From NCBI GenBank assembly GCA_949752745.1, contig OX457031.1:2825324-2889323 (forward strand): DNA of 64,000 nt. Reading direction: 5' to 3'. Positions 26,101 to 36,100 of the stretch are shown one piece after another. Source of the stretch: Protula sp. h YS-2021 (taxonomy: Eukaryota > Annelida > Polychaeta > Sabellida > Serpulidae). The notes beneath the pieces are model-generated. The model saw only the letters and a program-made list of their open reading frames with translations, did not search any database and was not told where the DNA came from. The position numbers were made by a program, and so were the translations under genes. Numbering within the stretch: position 1 is the first letter of the stretch; every line of letters starts with the position of its first letter.

Positions 26101-29100
26101 ATCAACATGTCACCCAGCAACACATCAAGATGTTACCTAGTAAAACAAAATGCTACCTGACAACGCATCAACATGTTACCTAGCAACTGATCAATATGTT
26201 ACCAAGCAACATGTCAAGATGTTGTCGAGCAACACATCAAGATGTCACCTAGCAACACATCAACATGTCACCTAGCAACACATCCAGATGTTACCTAGCA
26301 ATGAGGTTACCTTCAAATTCATAATATTCACTCATTTACTCTAATAATAACCGAGGAAGGTTCCGCTACTTGAAATAAACTGAAGTACATTCAACTATCA
26401 AAATGCCTGTTTAGTCATGCATTTATTTTCATTTCATTTAACACATTTTATACCAAGTTTATATTCAACCACTTACTGAAAAAGCGAAAATGAATCTGAC
26501 ATTGCCCCGCCACCCCCCCCCCCCCCCCCCACCCATCACAAACACAAAATAATAAAAAAAACCCATATTCTTTGACGAAAATATTCCCAATGTCCATACC
26601 AACCTTATTCATAAAGCTGGATTTGCCCACGTTTGGAAATCCGCATATAATGAGGGTTCGTGTGTTGGGGTCGATTGACGGAAGACGGGACAGGTGCTGG
26701 CGGACTTGCTCCAGGTACGACAAGCTCTCGCCCTGCCTCTTCATTATCGTGCACATTCTGTCAATCAATCAACCAACCAACCAACCAATCAATCAATCAA
26801 AGGAATTAATCAATGCACAATTTTGACGTGCAAGACAGCCCCCACCCAAGCCAGATAAAACGTGTCCAGCTCTCTTTGTTTTTTCTTATGTACAACTGCT
26901 GATAACAAGATTGTGGTGTGTACAATAGTTTACGTGGCTCCGAACGCATTACAGATTCAGAAAGTTTTAAATCACATGATCGTAATCAGCAACTTGATTG
27001 GAGTATCTGCAAACACATTGGCAAGAATTCTCTACACACAGCGACATATTGACACAGTATTGGAAAGTCTTGCATAAACTGTAGCAAAAATAACAAACTA
27101 AACAATATAGTCTGAAAAAAAAAAACATGTCGGATCTCATATTTTATAGATATTGAGGAGGACGATGTAAAAAAAAAAAAAAAAAAAGAGAGACGGATAC
27201 GAATTGCGCCCTACTTTTTTTTTTAATATTGGCTGAGAAAAAATTACTTTGAAGCTCCGCCTCCCCTCCAACCCCCCCCCCCCTCCCCAACATCTGACAA
27301 AGGTTCTCACCTGCCCAGAGCGGCTCTTTTTAACTGCTTGCATCTGTAGAGCGAGTCTCCATATTTCATAAGCCGGCAATAGTCCTTAGCAACGCTGCAA
27401 GTAGCCATGATTATACATAAAGAACAGCAATAAATTAGTTTATATGGAAATAGCCGCCTCCGACAGTTACTGCATTATTATATTATACATTATTCACCAA
27501 TTGGTACATTCATTCTTGGCTCGACTTCTCATGAGTTTGCGATTTGCTGTGCGTAAAAAAAATGTTCAAGCGATAACAGGGTTCGCGTTGGCGGGGTTTC
27601 TGTCCACTTTTTGGGCATTTTTTACGAAATGACTCACTTTTTCAGAACATCCACCGAGTTTTCTGGACCCTACTGAGTGACACTTTCCTTTTTTGACTCA
27701 CTTTCCTGAGAACCTAGCGCGAACCCTGGATAAGATATATATATTTTTTTCAATTTTAAAATCCAGTTATTCTATTTCTGTTACTCTTTCAAAGGGAAAC
27801 AAGTAAGTATTTGTGAAACACCAGCAGGCCCCAACCGCTCCCAAATTCCTAGGGGTATAAAGCGATGACGGACAGACGGACGGACAGCCCAAACCTATAG
27901 GCCCCAATCCGAAGGGCTGGGGCCTAATTAAAAGGCTAACTTACTTGTCCACCAGGTGGCGGGCTGTGTTGATTTGCCCAAGCGCTAATTTGAAATGATC
28001 CTTGTCGTAAAGTACGTTCATTAAGTCAGCGTAAAACGGGTGTACATCCTGAAATCGTAAAGAAAAATTAAAAACGAATACACATCCCAAAACCGTAATA
28101 TAAACAGTGCCGACGCAAACACATCCCTTCAAATATTACCAGGTATCATTGTGTTTGCTATTAGTTCATCCTGCACACATCTTCTACGAGGCAGAGGACA
28201 TTCAAATTGAACAGCACATCGTAATTGGTTAAATTATAAATTGGCCTGTTAGCTGCAGAAAATTATCATGAATTATAATAAGAATCTCATTGCGAACCGC
28301 GTGGCTTCTAGTTTGTAAATAAGTCTGGAATAGCGGTGAAAATAGTGTTTTCACATTAACAGGTCATATTTTCAGTTTTTGCCAATTACGATGTGCTGTT
28401 CAATTTTATGTTTCCTTCCTTGTAGTGTAATGCTACTACAGTCAAATAGTTTTAAATTTTATTACTTTTCCAAGTTCCAGTTGTTTTCTCTGCGAAGAAC
28501 TTTGGAAAATCATTTCAGAATCATCCTTTTTTAACAACCTGCTATGCAAGTTGACTCAAATTTTACTAAATAAGTAGGGATGCGTGCTCACCTCGAGTTT
28601 CGGAAAGTCTGACAAAATGAGAGTCAATTTGTCGTGAAAGGTCTGTTGTGCAAACTTGATTTTTCGCATATAGAACTGTCGTATCCGGCCGATGGCATAT
28701 TGTTTATGAATCACTGTTGGCGTTTTCCTTTGTGTCTTTGACAAGACGATGTCCACAAAATCCTTTCAAAAAGGTCAAAGAATTTTTCACAACCATGAAA
28801 AACATACAAAATATACATTTAAATACCATCGTTTTACGGAGGTACTAAAACAACGAACTACTTAAATATGCTTGAAGTCCTCGTGCGCTCATTTTTCTGA
28901 TCCAGCAATAAAAATATATATCACGAGAGCCACCCTTCCCCCCCCCAGCTATTTTATTCTTAAGCATTTGTACATACTGTAATAGCTGTTTTTTAACATC
29001 TGTATAGTATTATAATTGCCCCTGACGTCATCTTTACAATCACGCACCTTTCTCAGTGGAGCCTTTTATTACCGGGCCCCGAACTGGTGCATGGTTATCA

Positions 29101-29819
29101 TATTTTTAAGGGAAGTACTAAAACAGCACTAGTCCTAGATGACTCTTGCGGTCTTCCTATGACAGCAAGAGTCATAGTTCCTACAATAGGAAATGTCATT
29201 GATGCCAATTTTCAAATCTCGGCGCACGACTGGGGCCAACGGCGTTATTTTGGAAAGGGTGCATCACATAAATGGCCCAATTATAAATTATGGCGCACAA
29301 GTTTTATGGTCAGATAACATTTATTTACTGAGAAAAATGTGTGTTTTCTTGAGATCAGGATATCGAATCCCTCATTATCGCCCACAACAACAGTGCATCC
29401 ACAGTTGCAAAACCCCGCTTTACTCTAGTTTCGGAGTTTCGCTGAGGTCGAAAATAATGCGCCAGGGTACTTCTCACTGTGCTTTTAAAAAAAAAAGGTC
29501 TGCCAGTTCGAGCCTGGGTGTCCTTGAACGTGCGCCGGAAGATCCAGAGCCTCGAAAATTGAGATCAATGGTCATTTCTATTGAAGGAATTGTGACCCTT
29601 TCTGTCCTAGGAAGATAGAAAGGGTCCGCTGGGACTAAAACAGCACCTATTATTATATTATCGCCCTATGTTTGCAATACTTTCGATCATAAAACTAACC
29701 CTTTCACCCACTGTCCAAACAACACTATCTCACCATATGTTTTTTTTATAAGATCTACTATATTTTTGTACCTTTGCTGTTGGGACAACTGTTATTTTCT
29801 TAAAATTGTAATGAGCCAT
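18291..29819 (-). CDS. GTPBP4: NOG1 / GTP-binding protein 4, ribosome biogenesis GTPase
   Basis: Nucleolar OBG/NOG-family GTPase of 60S pre-ribosome assembly. Exons in order: 29819-29772, 28762-28592, 28048-27945, 27394-27311, 26757-26604, 25978-25886, 25520-25371, 24135-24028, 23148-23059, 22115-22005, 21038-20912, 19857-19757, 19272-19163, and 18405 into the gap. All junctions are in phase with GT-AG borders. The protein starts [16 protein letters not shown], as in human GTPBP4, and stays highly similar throughout ([28 protein letters not shown]). About 520 residues are visible and the family has about 630, so the basic C-terminal tail is missing in the gap. Introns 1-5 are ordinary and AT-rich. 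Introns 6-13 are GC-rich and made largely of tandem copies of exon edges. Confidence 0.95.
18830..19196 (-). repeat. Five copies of the NOG1 exon 13 3' edge with donor
   Basis: On the + strand cacctgtcggcgatc(c/t)tgcg...ctatggcctcc occurs in exon 13 itself (19161-19196) and again at about 19106-19140, 19036-19071, 18965-19001 and 18835-18869 (the last reads ctgtaggcg). Each copy spans about 33 exonic bases and, except in the last, the donor GTGAG, separated by C-rich spacer. Confidence 0.9.
19609..19640 (-). repeat. Second copy of the NOG1 exon 12 3' edge with donor
   Basis: ccgtacctgcatgatatccgatcgatgtactcgg repeats the end of exon 12 (19751-19785) with one deletion and one substitution. 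The GTACGG donor is kept. The spacing is about 142 bp, with G-rich sequence on the + strand between the copies. Confidence 0.88.
20085..20890. repeat. 22-23-bp minisatellite of about 35 units, NOG1 intron 11
   Basis: Unit ctcccaggcctcacccttttt with variants ctctcagg and ctcccagg. The sense (-) strand reads cctgggagaaaaagggtgagg, so every unit carries a donor-like GGTGAGG. It fills most of the intron between exons 11 and 12. Confidence 0.95.
21034..21465 (-). repeat. About 5 copies of the NOG1 exon 11 acceptor edge
   Basis: Units of 80-90 bp each begin (g/a)gtctctcctaccatgaggg-like on +, the border of exon 11 (sense: ccctcatggtag|GAGAGACC), followed by an A-rich tract and aatgtccaaggacactg...cagccgcgcc. 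Most copies keep an AG at the corresponding place. Confidence 0.87.
21640..21990 (-). repeat. About 4 copies of a unit of about 90 bp derived from the NOG1 exon 10 edge
   Basis: The unit (gacgtcacaaacgcactata, gcgtcacggctggctgg, ctcggttcccctagagacgc) aligns with the exon 10 3' end (gacgtcacacactcaccttg, tcgtcacgcttggccgg, gtcggttgagg). The central copies are almost identical to each other and clearly diverged from the exon. Confidence 0.75.
22130..22345. repeat. 45-bp minisatellite, about 5 copies
   Basis: tgtcaccatccacacgtcaacaacatggccaac(a)-type unit just upstream (sense) of exon 10, in NOG1 intron 9. Confidence 0.88.
22758..23115 (-). repeat. Three copies of the NOG1 exon 9 3' half with donor
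   Basis: cacgtgcgttttgacgttgg through cagactggacat(c/a) occurs in exon 9 (23057-23112) and at about 22911-22967 and 22758-22817. Copies of about 55 bp are spaced about 150 bp apart with near-identical C-rich spacers. The donor GTGGGT is kept in every copy. Confidence 0.93.
23320..24030 (-). repeat. Array carrying the NOG1 exon 8 3' edge, about 7 copies
   Basis: Units of about 80-120 bp made of CACTCA/TTTCACTCA words contain ctcaccttgttttcc, the reverse complement of the exon 8 end GGAAAACAAG|GTGAG (true border at 24028). Further copies lie near 23940, 23850 (cttc variant), 23760, 23680, 23590, 23505 and 23430. Histidine/phenylalanine-rich frames here are artefacts. Confidence 0.85.
24028..26757 (-). 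CDS. GTPBP4: NOG1 exons 5-8: GTPase domain
   Basis: Exon 5 (26604-26757) carries MCTIMKRQ and the G1/P-loop [10 protein letters not shown]; exon 6 (25886-25978) [20 protein letters not shown] with the switch I/G2 Thr residues; exon 7 (25371-25520) [10 protein letters not shown] (G3, DTPG) through [11 protein letters not shown]; exon 8 (24028-24135) [15 protein letters not shown] (G4, NKVD where human has NKCD). All nucleotide-binding motifs are intact, so the protein should be an active GTPase. Exon 7 is followed by several diverged copies of its own 3' part, and exon 8 by a long array containing its last bases and donor. Confidence 0.95.
24386..24815. mobile_element. Inverted-repeat element rich in ACCGCGG/AACCG words
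   Basis: The left part (gtgatgtgacggtttaccg, ggttcggttaaaccgaaccg) and the right part (two copies of aaaaaccgaaaccgaaccg, then cccatcagtgacgg) are imperfect inverted repeats around an AT-rich centre. The ends (tagtgatg / catcagtga) resemble hAT-type non-autonomous elements. In NOG1 intron 7. Confidence 0.55.
24900..25440 (-). repeat. Staggered partial copies of NOG1 exon 7
   Basis: Pieces of exon 7 (25371-25520) recur downstream. cacctgctgtgccagcgtgt is at 25288, and tgctgtgccagcgtgtagcc at 25149 without the canonical donor. gaagtacagc(a)c...ggaggtgggcca is at 24906-24950 and 25027-25070. The separators are G-runs. Different sub-segments are copied, unlike the single-edge copies of exons 9 and 13. 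Confidence 0.85.
25980..26305. repeat. 22-23-bp minisatellite, about 14 copies, at the NOG1 exon 6 acceptor
   Basis: aacacatcaagatgttacctagc-type unit starting immediately at the exon 6 acceptor (sense gttgccag|ATAACG). It fills the 3' part of intron 5. A related stretch appears at about 32400-32490. Confidence 0.93.
27311..29819 (-). CDS. GTPBP4: NOG1 exons 1-4: N-terminal helical domain
   Basis: Exon 1 (29772-29819, 16 codons) [16 protein letters not shown]; exon 2 (28592-28762) [17 protein letters not shown] to SDFPKLE; exon 3 (27945-28048) [19 protein letters not shown]; exon 4 (27311-27394) [18 protein letters not shown]. Together they form the family's N-terminal helical bundle that docks on the pre-60S particle. 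The start codon is chosen by near-identity with the human N-terminus. Two MITEs lie in introns 2 and 3. Confidence 0.95.
27577..27728. mobile_element. 152-bp MITE, CAGGGTTCGCG ends, GATAA target duplication
   Basis: Ends CAGGGTTCGCGTT and, reverse-complemented, CAGGGTTCGCGCT. Both sides are flanked by GATAA (27572-27576 and 27729-27733). The interior has direct tgactcactttt repeats. It lies in NOG1 intron 3. Confidence 0.8.
28204..28406. mobile_element. 203-bp MITE with perfect 25-bp inverted repeats
   Basis: 28204-28228 and 28382-28406 are exact reverse complements (aaattgaacagcacatcgta...). A weaker second pair follows inside (cctgttagctg near 28240, aacagg near 28360). No coding capacity. 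In NOG1 intron 2. Confidence 0.88.
29040..29640. other. Block bounded by two hairpins, unknown
   Basis: Near 29139-29171 gactcttgc...gcaagagtc, and near 29598-29627 gaccctttct...agaaagggtc, form stem-loops. actaaaacagcac lies beside each hairpin (about 29117 and 29634). The sense NOG1 intron 1 crosses it. It is probably a repeat element of unknown type; no protein similarity was recognised in its open frames. Confidence 0.4.
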
Positions 29820-31607
29820 GTTGCAAAACCTTTCCAAAACAAACGTGCTTCCTGTTTTTCTGCCATTCGCATTTTGTAAGAAAAACTGTCGCTGTATTCA
29901 TTACAGACTGGCAGGCCTAGTAAACTCGAGAAGTTGAGGGCACCGATTTATGCTTATTACAACGAACTTCTTTAACGAATCAAGTTAGAACTCACTCATC
30001 TGGTAAAGTTTTGATTTTCTTATTAACAGCTGAGGCTAGTTAATTCATTTTGCCGTTTTCTGATATTTTTACTTACACAATTAGTTAAAAACAATCCCTA
30101 AAACTTGTTGGTTGCGAAAAGCGTATCTTCTTCTGTGTTTCTTCTGTGAGAATCGGTTTCAGATTTTTCCGTTTTAAAAAAACTATTTAAAGCTTATTTA
30201 AACTATTAATTTAACATTAAATGGATCCGAAAAACTCAACATATTGCATGCCATATAATCTTCATATCAGATACTTTGAAACACATTGTTGGAAGAAGCA
30301 GTTTATTTAATGTAAAGTGTAAGTAAATTTCACCTTTTTTACTTCTCTGATCAACCAGAAAGAGTGTGTATTGTTAATTTTTATTATTTCTCACGTAGAT
30401 AACTCTTTCGGTATTCAAAATATCATGCTATGAAACACTTTAATTATATGAACTAAATCGCCAAACAAGATATTAAAGCAAGTTGGAGTACTAAAACTAT
30501 CTAATTTATAAGAAATTATACTGTAGAAATTGCGCGAAAGGAAATAAATCCGACTCATGCGTTGTTACTAGTCCGAAAAGCTCTCTCAGCGTTGCACACA
30601 GTGCGGTTTACCCATCGTGCTTCCAGGCTTACAGGCTGCGGGAGGTTCATTAGCAAACCAACATATGATTTTATAATAATGCCGAAGGGCTTTGTTTCAT
30701 TGAATAAGGTAGGATGTAATACAGAAAAAGAAAAAATAACCCTTAACATCACTTGAAAAGTGAGTATGCATGACTTGTAGTCAGAAATTTATGTTATATG
30801 TTTTATCAATGACATATATAAAAATAGCGTAGATATGTATTAAGATCAATTCGATGTAACCGTCAAACAGATGAATATATTTTTATGGTTTAGAATACCG
30901 AGCTTCTTTCTGATATACCGACATTACTGATTCCATGTAAAAGGCAGTGTTGATAATATGTTTTTGGAATTAAAAGAATTAATGTAGTTAAAACAAAACT
31001 AACACCATTATGGCAATAAGTAACATGGTACTAAATATTTTCAGATGTACATGTTGAGTTAGATATGCCTTGCAGCTATTGCTAATGTGAAGAACTGTCA
31101 ACTTACTAAAACGCACTTTTTTCAAAATAGAACAAATGCAATTAAAGGTTTTACTCGTTTTTATAAAATAGCTGACCTCTAGAGAGATCTATCTGTGATG
31201 TAAAATCACAGCGTGGATGGATAATTTAACAAATAGTTCCTCTTTTTTGTGAGTATTATATCACGGGATACCTAGTATTTGACGCAGTTGTTGAGTTAAT
31301 GGTCTAAAAGAAGCACAAAGTAGCAAAGATTTTTACCAATAAGACATTACAATTGATAATCAAATATTTTGCAATTTACTATGGAAAAAGCAAATTACAC
31401 ATTAACAATCGAATGCATATCTGTGAAGTGATATGATGACGTTTATCAAATAAAGTGTTTTTATAAATAAGATATTAGCATATATATTAAAGTTTGTATC
31501 AAAGTTACAATGCTGGAAAAAGAAATAGACTCGTTGAAGATTGGAAGTAATTAAGAGATTTAATGTTCTCTTATGACACATGTTAGGCAATGTTTCCGGT
31601 TTACATT
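29820..31607. other. Spacer between NOG1 and the mucin-like gene
   Basis: AT-rich. It holds the NOG1 upstream region and the 3' side of the large minus-strand gene. No clear promoter element, polyadenylation signal or further gene could be named. Confidence 0.5.
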
Positions 31608-33177
31608 TTACATAGGTTTTTCAATTTCCGAAAGGGTGGTGTAGGATGGTGTGTTGTTATATTCTGGCTCTGATATTGGCCTGTTGTCATCCAGTTCCAT
31701 ATACAAGTCTCTATCTGTGATATCATCATAGACACCCATGTCGGGAAGGTTGCGATACGGACCCTCGGTGTTGTCAGTGAAATGTAGTTTGTCAGCTTGA
31801 CTTTCTTCTCGGCTTGGTATGTCATTACGGGTACGTCTTCTTACTCTCCTGGAATAAATGCTTTGACACATGTCTATAGGTTCTAACATACTGTATCTTG
31901 GCATGTTTACTCGATAAATAATGAGAAGTGCATATTTAAAAACGTTTGTACCAATTTTGGAATCTGAATTTTACAAGGAGTAAAAGTGTATTGCCAAGTC
32001 GGGATGTTGGGTAAGACTGTTGTAAAAGTAAACAATTGTAAAAGAAAGAAAGAAGGAAAGAAAGAGAACAATTATATCCTTTAAATATTAAATTTATCAT
32101 TAAATCGTTATATTTAAAAATAGATTAAATATAAAATTTGCTTAAATGTGTAAAATTTTGCGCAAGTGTTTCAATAAATAAACAAAAAGAAATGGAATGA
32201 TGCCAATAATTAAAAAAAGCAGTGGCATTAAACACACAGAACCAAATCTTTCATATCTCACGCCCTTAGCTCTGTTATAACAACCTATGTAATGAGTTAT
32301 TAATAATTCAATGTTTAAGACCACATTAAATACCAACAGGTAACTATAATAATATTTTATCTTTTGTTTTAATTCAATTGAAATAATGATCACAATCAAG
32401 CTGAACGGCCACATCGGCGTTGTTTACCTAGCAACTTTAAGTCGCTAGCTCGCAATGCTTTAAGATGGTTACCTAGTAACACATTTAGATCACAATCAAA
32501 TTGTCCAACAGACAATAGTTTTTTTGGTGTTTTGTTATAAATAAAACAATTTTAACCTTAGAACAACAAACACGACCATAATGATGAGAACAAACAATGC
32601 TCCTGCTGCTCCAGCTACAACAAGCCTCCACACCTCGGACGATGCTGGAATGATTGAAAAATGACTGAAAACAATTGTGGAGATTGGAGGTGATATGTAC
32701 AAATATTTTCTAATGGAGAATTTGTTTAAATGAAGTATATTTTATTCGGTAATTACGCTGCAAACTTTGGCACCTTCCCTCCGCATCGTCGAAGGGCACA
32801 CCGTACCAGCATATTAGGCAACATGATACCCGTATATTAAGTAACATGGTATTAGTGTATTGGGCAACATGGTACCAATATAATATACAATATGTTAAAT
32901 CAGATACAAAGTCAAAGCTACAGGTTTATTACTCAATAAATTGTAAAATATGCACTGAATTTCGCTACAATCAAGCAATTTATACATACTTTTAAAAGAA
33001 AGTAATGGCTCAGCGATGTTTGATTGTACAAATTTTAATTCCTAAGCGTTAATTATATTAAAGTTTTATCGAAACTTCACGAGAAGAAAAACAGAAAATT
33101 ATTTTAAAATCTTAGAATCACAAAAGGACTTTATTTCTTACCAGTTGGTTCACCAGGCTTGCCCGTTATTGTTGGTA
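31608..33177 (-). CDS. Juxtamembrane linker, transmembrane helix and cytoplasmic tail
   Basis: 33142-33177 [11 protein letters not shown] linker; 32557-32644 SSEVWR, then about 22 hydrophobic residues ([19 protein letters not shown] core), then basic RRVRRRTRN as stop-transfer; 31608-31848 a tail of about 79 residues to a stop at 31608. The tail contains YDDI, YMEL, EYNNT and YTTL. YxxI/L motifs fit AP-2 sorting signals, and pYxN (YNN) fits a Grb2-type SH2 site. Phases 1/1 and 2 join exactly. Confidence 0.9.
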
Positions 33178-36100
33178 CTTAAAGAAAGAAAGAAACTGAA
33201 CGTGTTTATAATGTTTGAAAACATAAGTTTATGCAAGTGATATATGAAAAGTGAAAGCAAATTTTAGCTTTTTTGATAAAAAAGTTGTAGGTATTATTTG
33301 CACTGAACAGAATTTAAAAAGTACATTTAGGATCTTGTAGTTCTATAGCCTAATATCAGATATAGATAACAAACTGTTACAGATTTCAGTTTTGTTATTA
33401 CTGACAGCACCACTTTTGTTGCTTTACATTAAAAATATATCCAGATACTTCCAACATTTACATGTGTAAGAGTATGCTATAAATACTAAAACTATGCTAA
33501 AACATAAGAATTACAACGATAGTAAAATGTTGAAGAAAAATAGAATATTTTAACTTTTCTATCATTATCGAAGGCTGCATTTGTATTGTTTTCTGGTAAA
33601 AATCTAATCAGGCTTAAATATATGGATGTAAAAATATCAGATAATCACATTGAGAAATACCACTTAGAACTGAGCATACCTGTAACGGTTGTAGTCTTAC
33701 AGAAGCTTCCTTGCAGGGGAGACGTACACGTACAAGTAAACGCGTTGTTTAGGTTATGGCATGTACCATTGTTGAGGCACGGCATACTTTCACACTCGTT
33801 TACATCTGAAACAAAATATTTTATTTCAAACTTTATAACACAGCACTCTGCACAAACATGGATTAGGTAATATATCGATTTAATCCTGTAAAAACCATTT
33901 TTAAATTGTCGTTTCTATCGAAACATGCGCATAGATTATAGAGTGAAATGAGGTTCACAGATCATATGTCTGGACTTTTAAATAAAAGAACTCTCTGGGT
34001 GTGCATACTCATTAAATTTAAGATAGGTATAGTAGCATGTTTATTAAATGATTTTAATAATTAAGATATATATGTGAAAATTGCTTTGTCTTGTAATTTT
34101 TGCAATTTAAACAGAGAAATTAGTTTACCTCTTTCGCAGTTTGTTCCCTGAAAGCCTGCAACACAGCTGCAGCTGTATCTGTTCACTTCATTGTTACAGC
34201 TGGCGCCATTCCAGCAGGGACTTGACTCACATTCATCAATATCTAAAACACAAGCACAAACATAAACAACAGTATTAGACTTTTCATTAAAATTATGACG
34301 TGATCAAAATTAACATTTCAAGATCTTTAACATCAATTTCTACCTATTTCTTGAAATAATAATAAAACATATATATAATAAAGTTAACTAAAAAGCAGAG
34401 TTTGGGGTTTCAACAACATTAAAACTGCTATAAGTTTCATACACAAGCACACACATATATATATTTACACATACACACATATATGTGTATTAAATACTTT
34501 AAAGGTTTAGCTAATGCCAGTTTTGTCCAGGGATGAACATTTGTCTCGAGAGTATTATTTTTAACTTAAAATTTATATATCTGATTGCAATTTCATATTT
34601 TAAAAATATTTAATGGAAAATTTAGTGCACATTTACATTTAATTTGTATCATGTACTACTCACAGTTGGACTACAAAAGGTAAATTATGATCTAATTTTG
34701 TGATGCAATGTTCACAATGAGTAGCTCTATAATGAAATCATGCCAATATATATATATATATATACCAACAACATTTATTTTTGATATAAAGAAATTGTCC
34801 TTTCAGTTTTTTGTTCAACCAAAACTTACTTTTATTCTAGAAAAGTTGGAAATAATGAACATCACTAAATGAGATCATATATCACATTACAGCACAAGTT
34901 ACTAACCTTGACATGTTGTTTGATTGTTATATTTGTAGCCATCTGCACAAATGCATTGAAAAGAACCAGGTAGGTTCTCACAGCCTGCTGTGTGAGCTCC
35001 GCATGGGCTTCCGGCAGTGCATTCATCGATCTCCTGATCACAGTTTCCGCTCACTGAGTATAACAATAATACTTTAGGTAAAAATAAATTGAGATTTATA
35101 TTACAATGCTACCATTTGAAACTAGAATTATTGCAAACACATGCTTTGCACATGTATAAAGAAATAGATTATTTTAAAATATCTTAACATGTTTCAGAAA
35201 ACAATTACTGGGGATAATTCAGAAATGAAATTGATTGAATCAGGGAATATTTTTTGGTGATGTTCAGGTAATGAATTGTATGCTTAAAAGCATATTATTT
35301 CCTTGATAGATGTCAGTGCAATGGAAGCGCTAACCCTCAAATCCATCAGGGCAAGCTGTGCATCCTATAACTGTGTTGCAAGGTGTTGACAAATCTCTAC
35401 ATAGGCATGTTTCAGTGCAGTTCTCACCCCAATGGCCCGACTCACATGCTGAACAGAAAACAAAATTGTCAAATGACTTTGGTAAATCCAGCAATCTGAT
35501 TGGTGGTTTCTGAATCAATGTTTCAATATTGTCCAAAACTGGTCAATAACATTCCATATTGACTACAAATAAATCAATATCCGATAAATATCGAAATAAG
35601 TTAATATCTGCGAATTTATTCAGCTTCATTTCATGACAAATATTCGCATGTGATTAACTATTACAATCGTTGGTTATGATGAATTTTTACGAAGGGTGAT
35701 GAGTTTCGCACACAATGTACTGATGCTAGTGGATTTTTTAAAGATGGCGAAATTTTTTAGTGAGCAGCTTTTTAAATTATGCGATAGTTTATCTAGCCTA
35801 GTGGATTGATTTTTCTAGGACAGTTTCAGCGAAGTTTAATTTCTTGCTTGGCATCCATTATTGATTCGAAAATACGTGACACAGGAATAATATACTAACA
35901 ATCTTACCAACTGAGCTAACCGCCAGTTACCAATAAGAGTTTTTGCACACTGTACTCTGCATAATTTTTGGCACCCAGTGCTAATGCTCATGCGTTCTCT
36001 GCTGAATGGCGATACCTCATATGAGTTTATTCTATTTGCGTAATTCATTGCCATTGAACAATTAAGCTTTGAAATCATAATAATTAACAAAATAGACCGA

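Noticed and set aside
29495..29540. Possible tRNA/SINE B box (agttcgagcc)
   Set aside because: No matching A box, acceptor stem or cloverleaf could be built.
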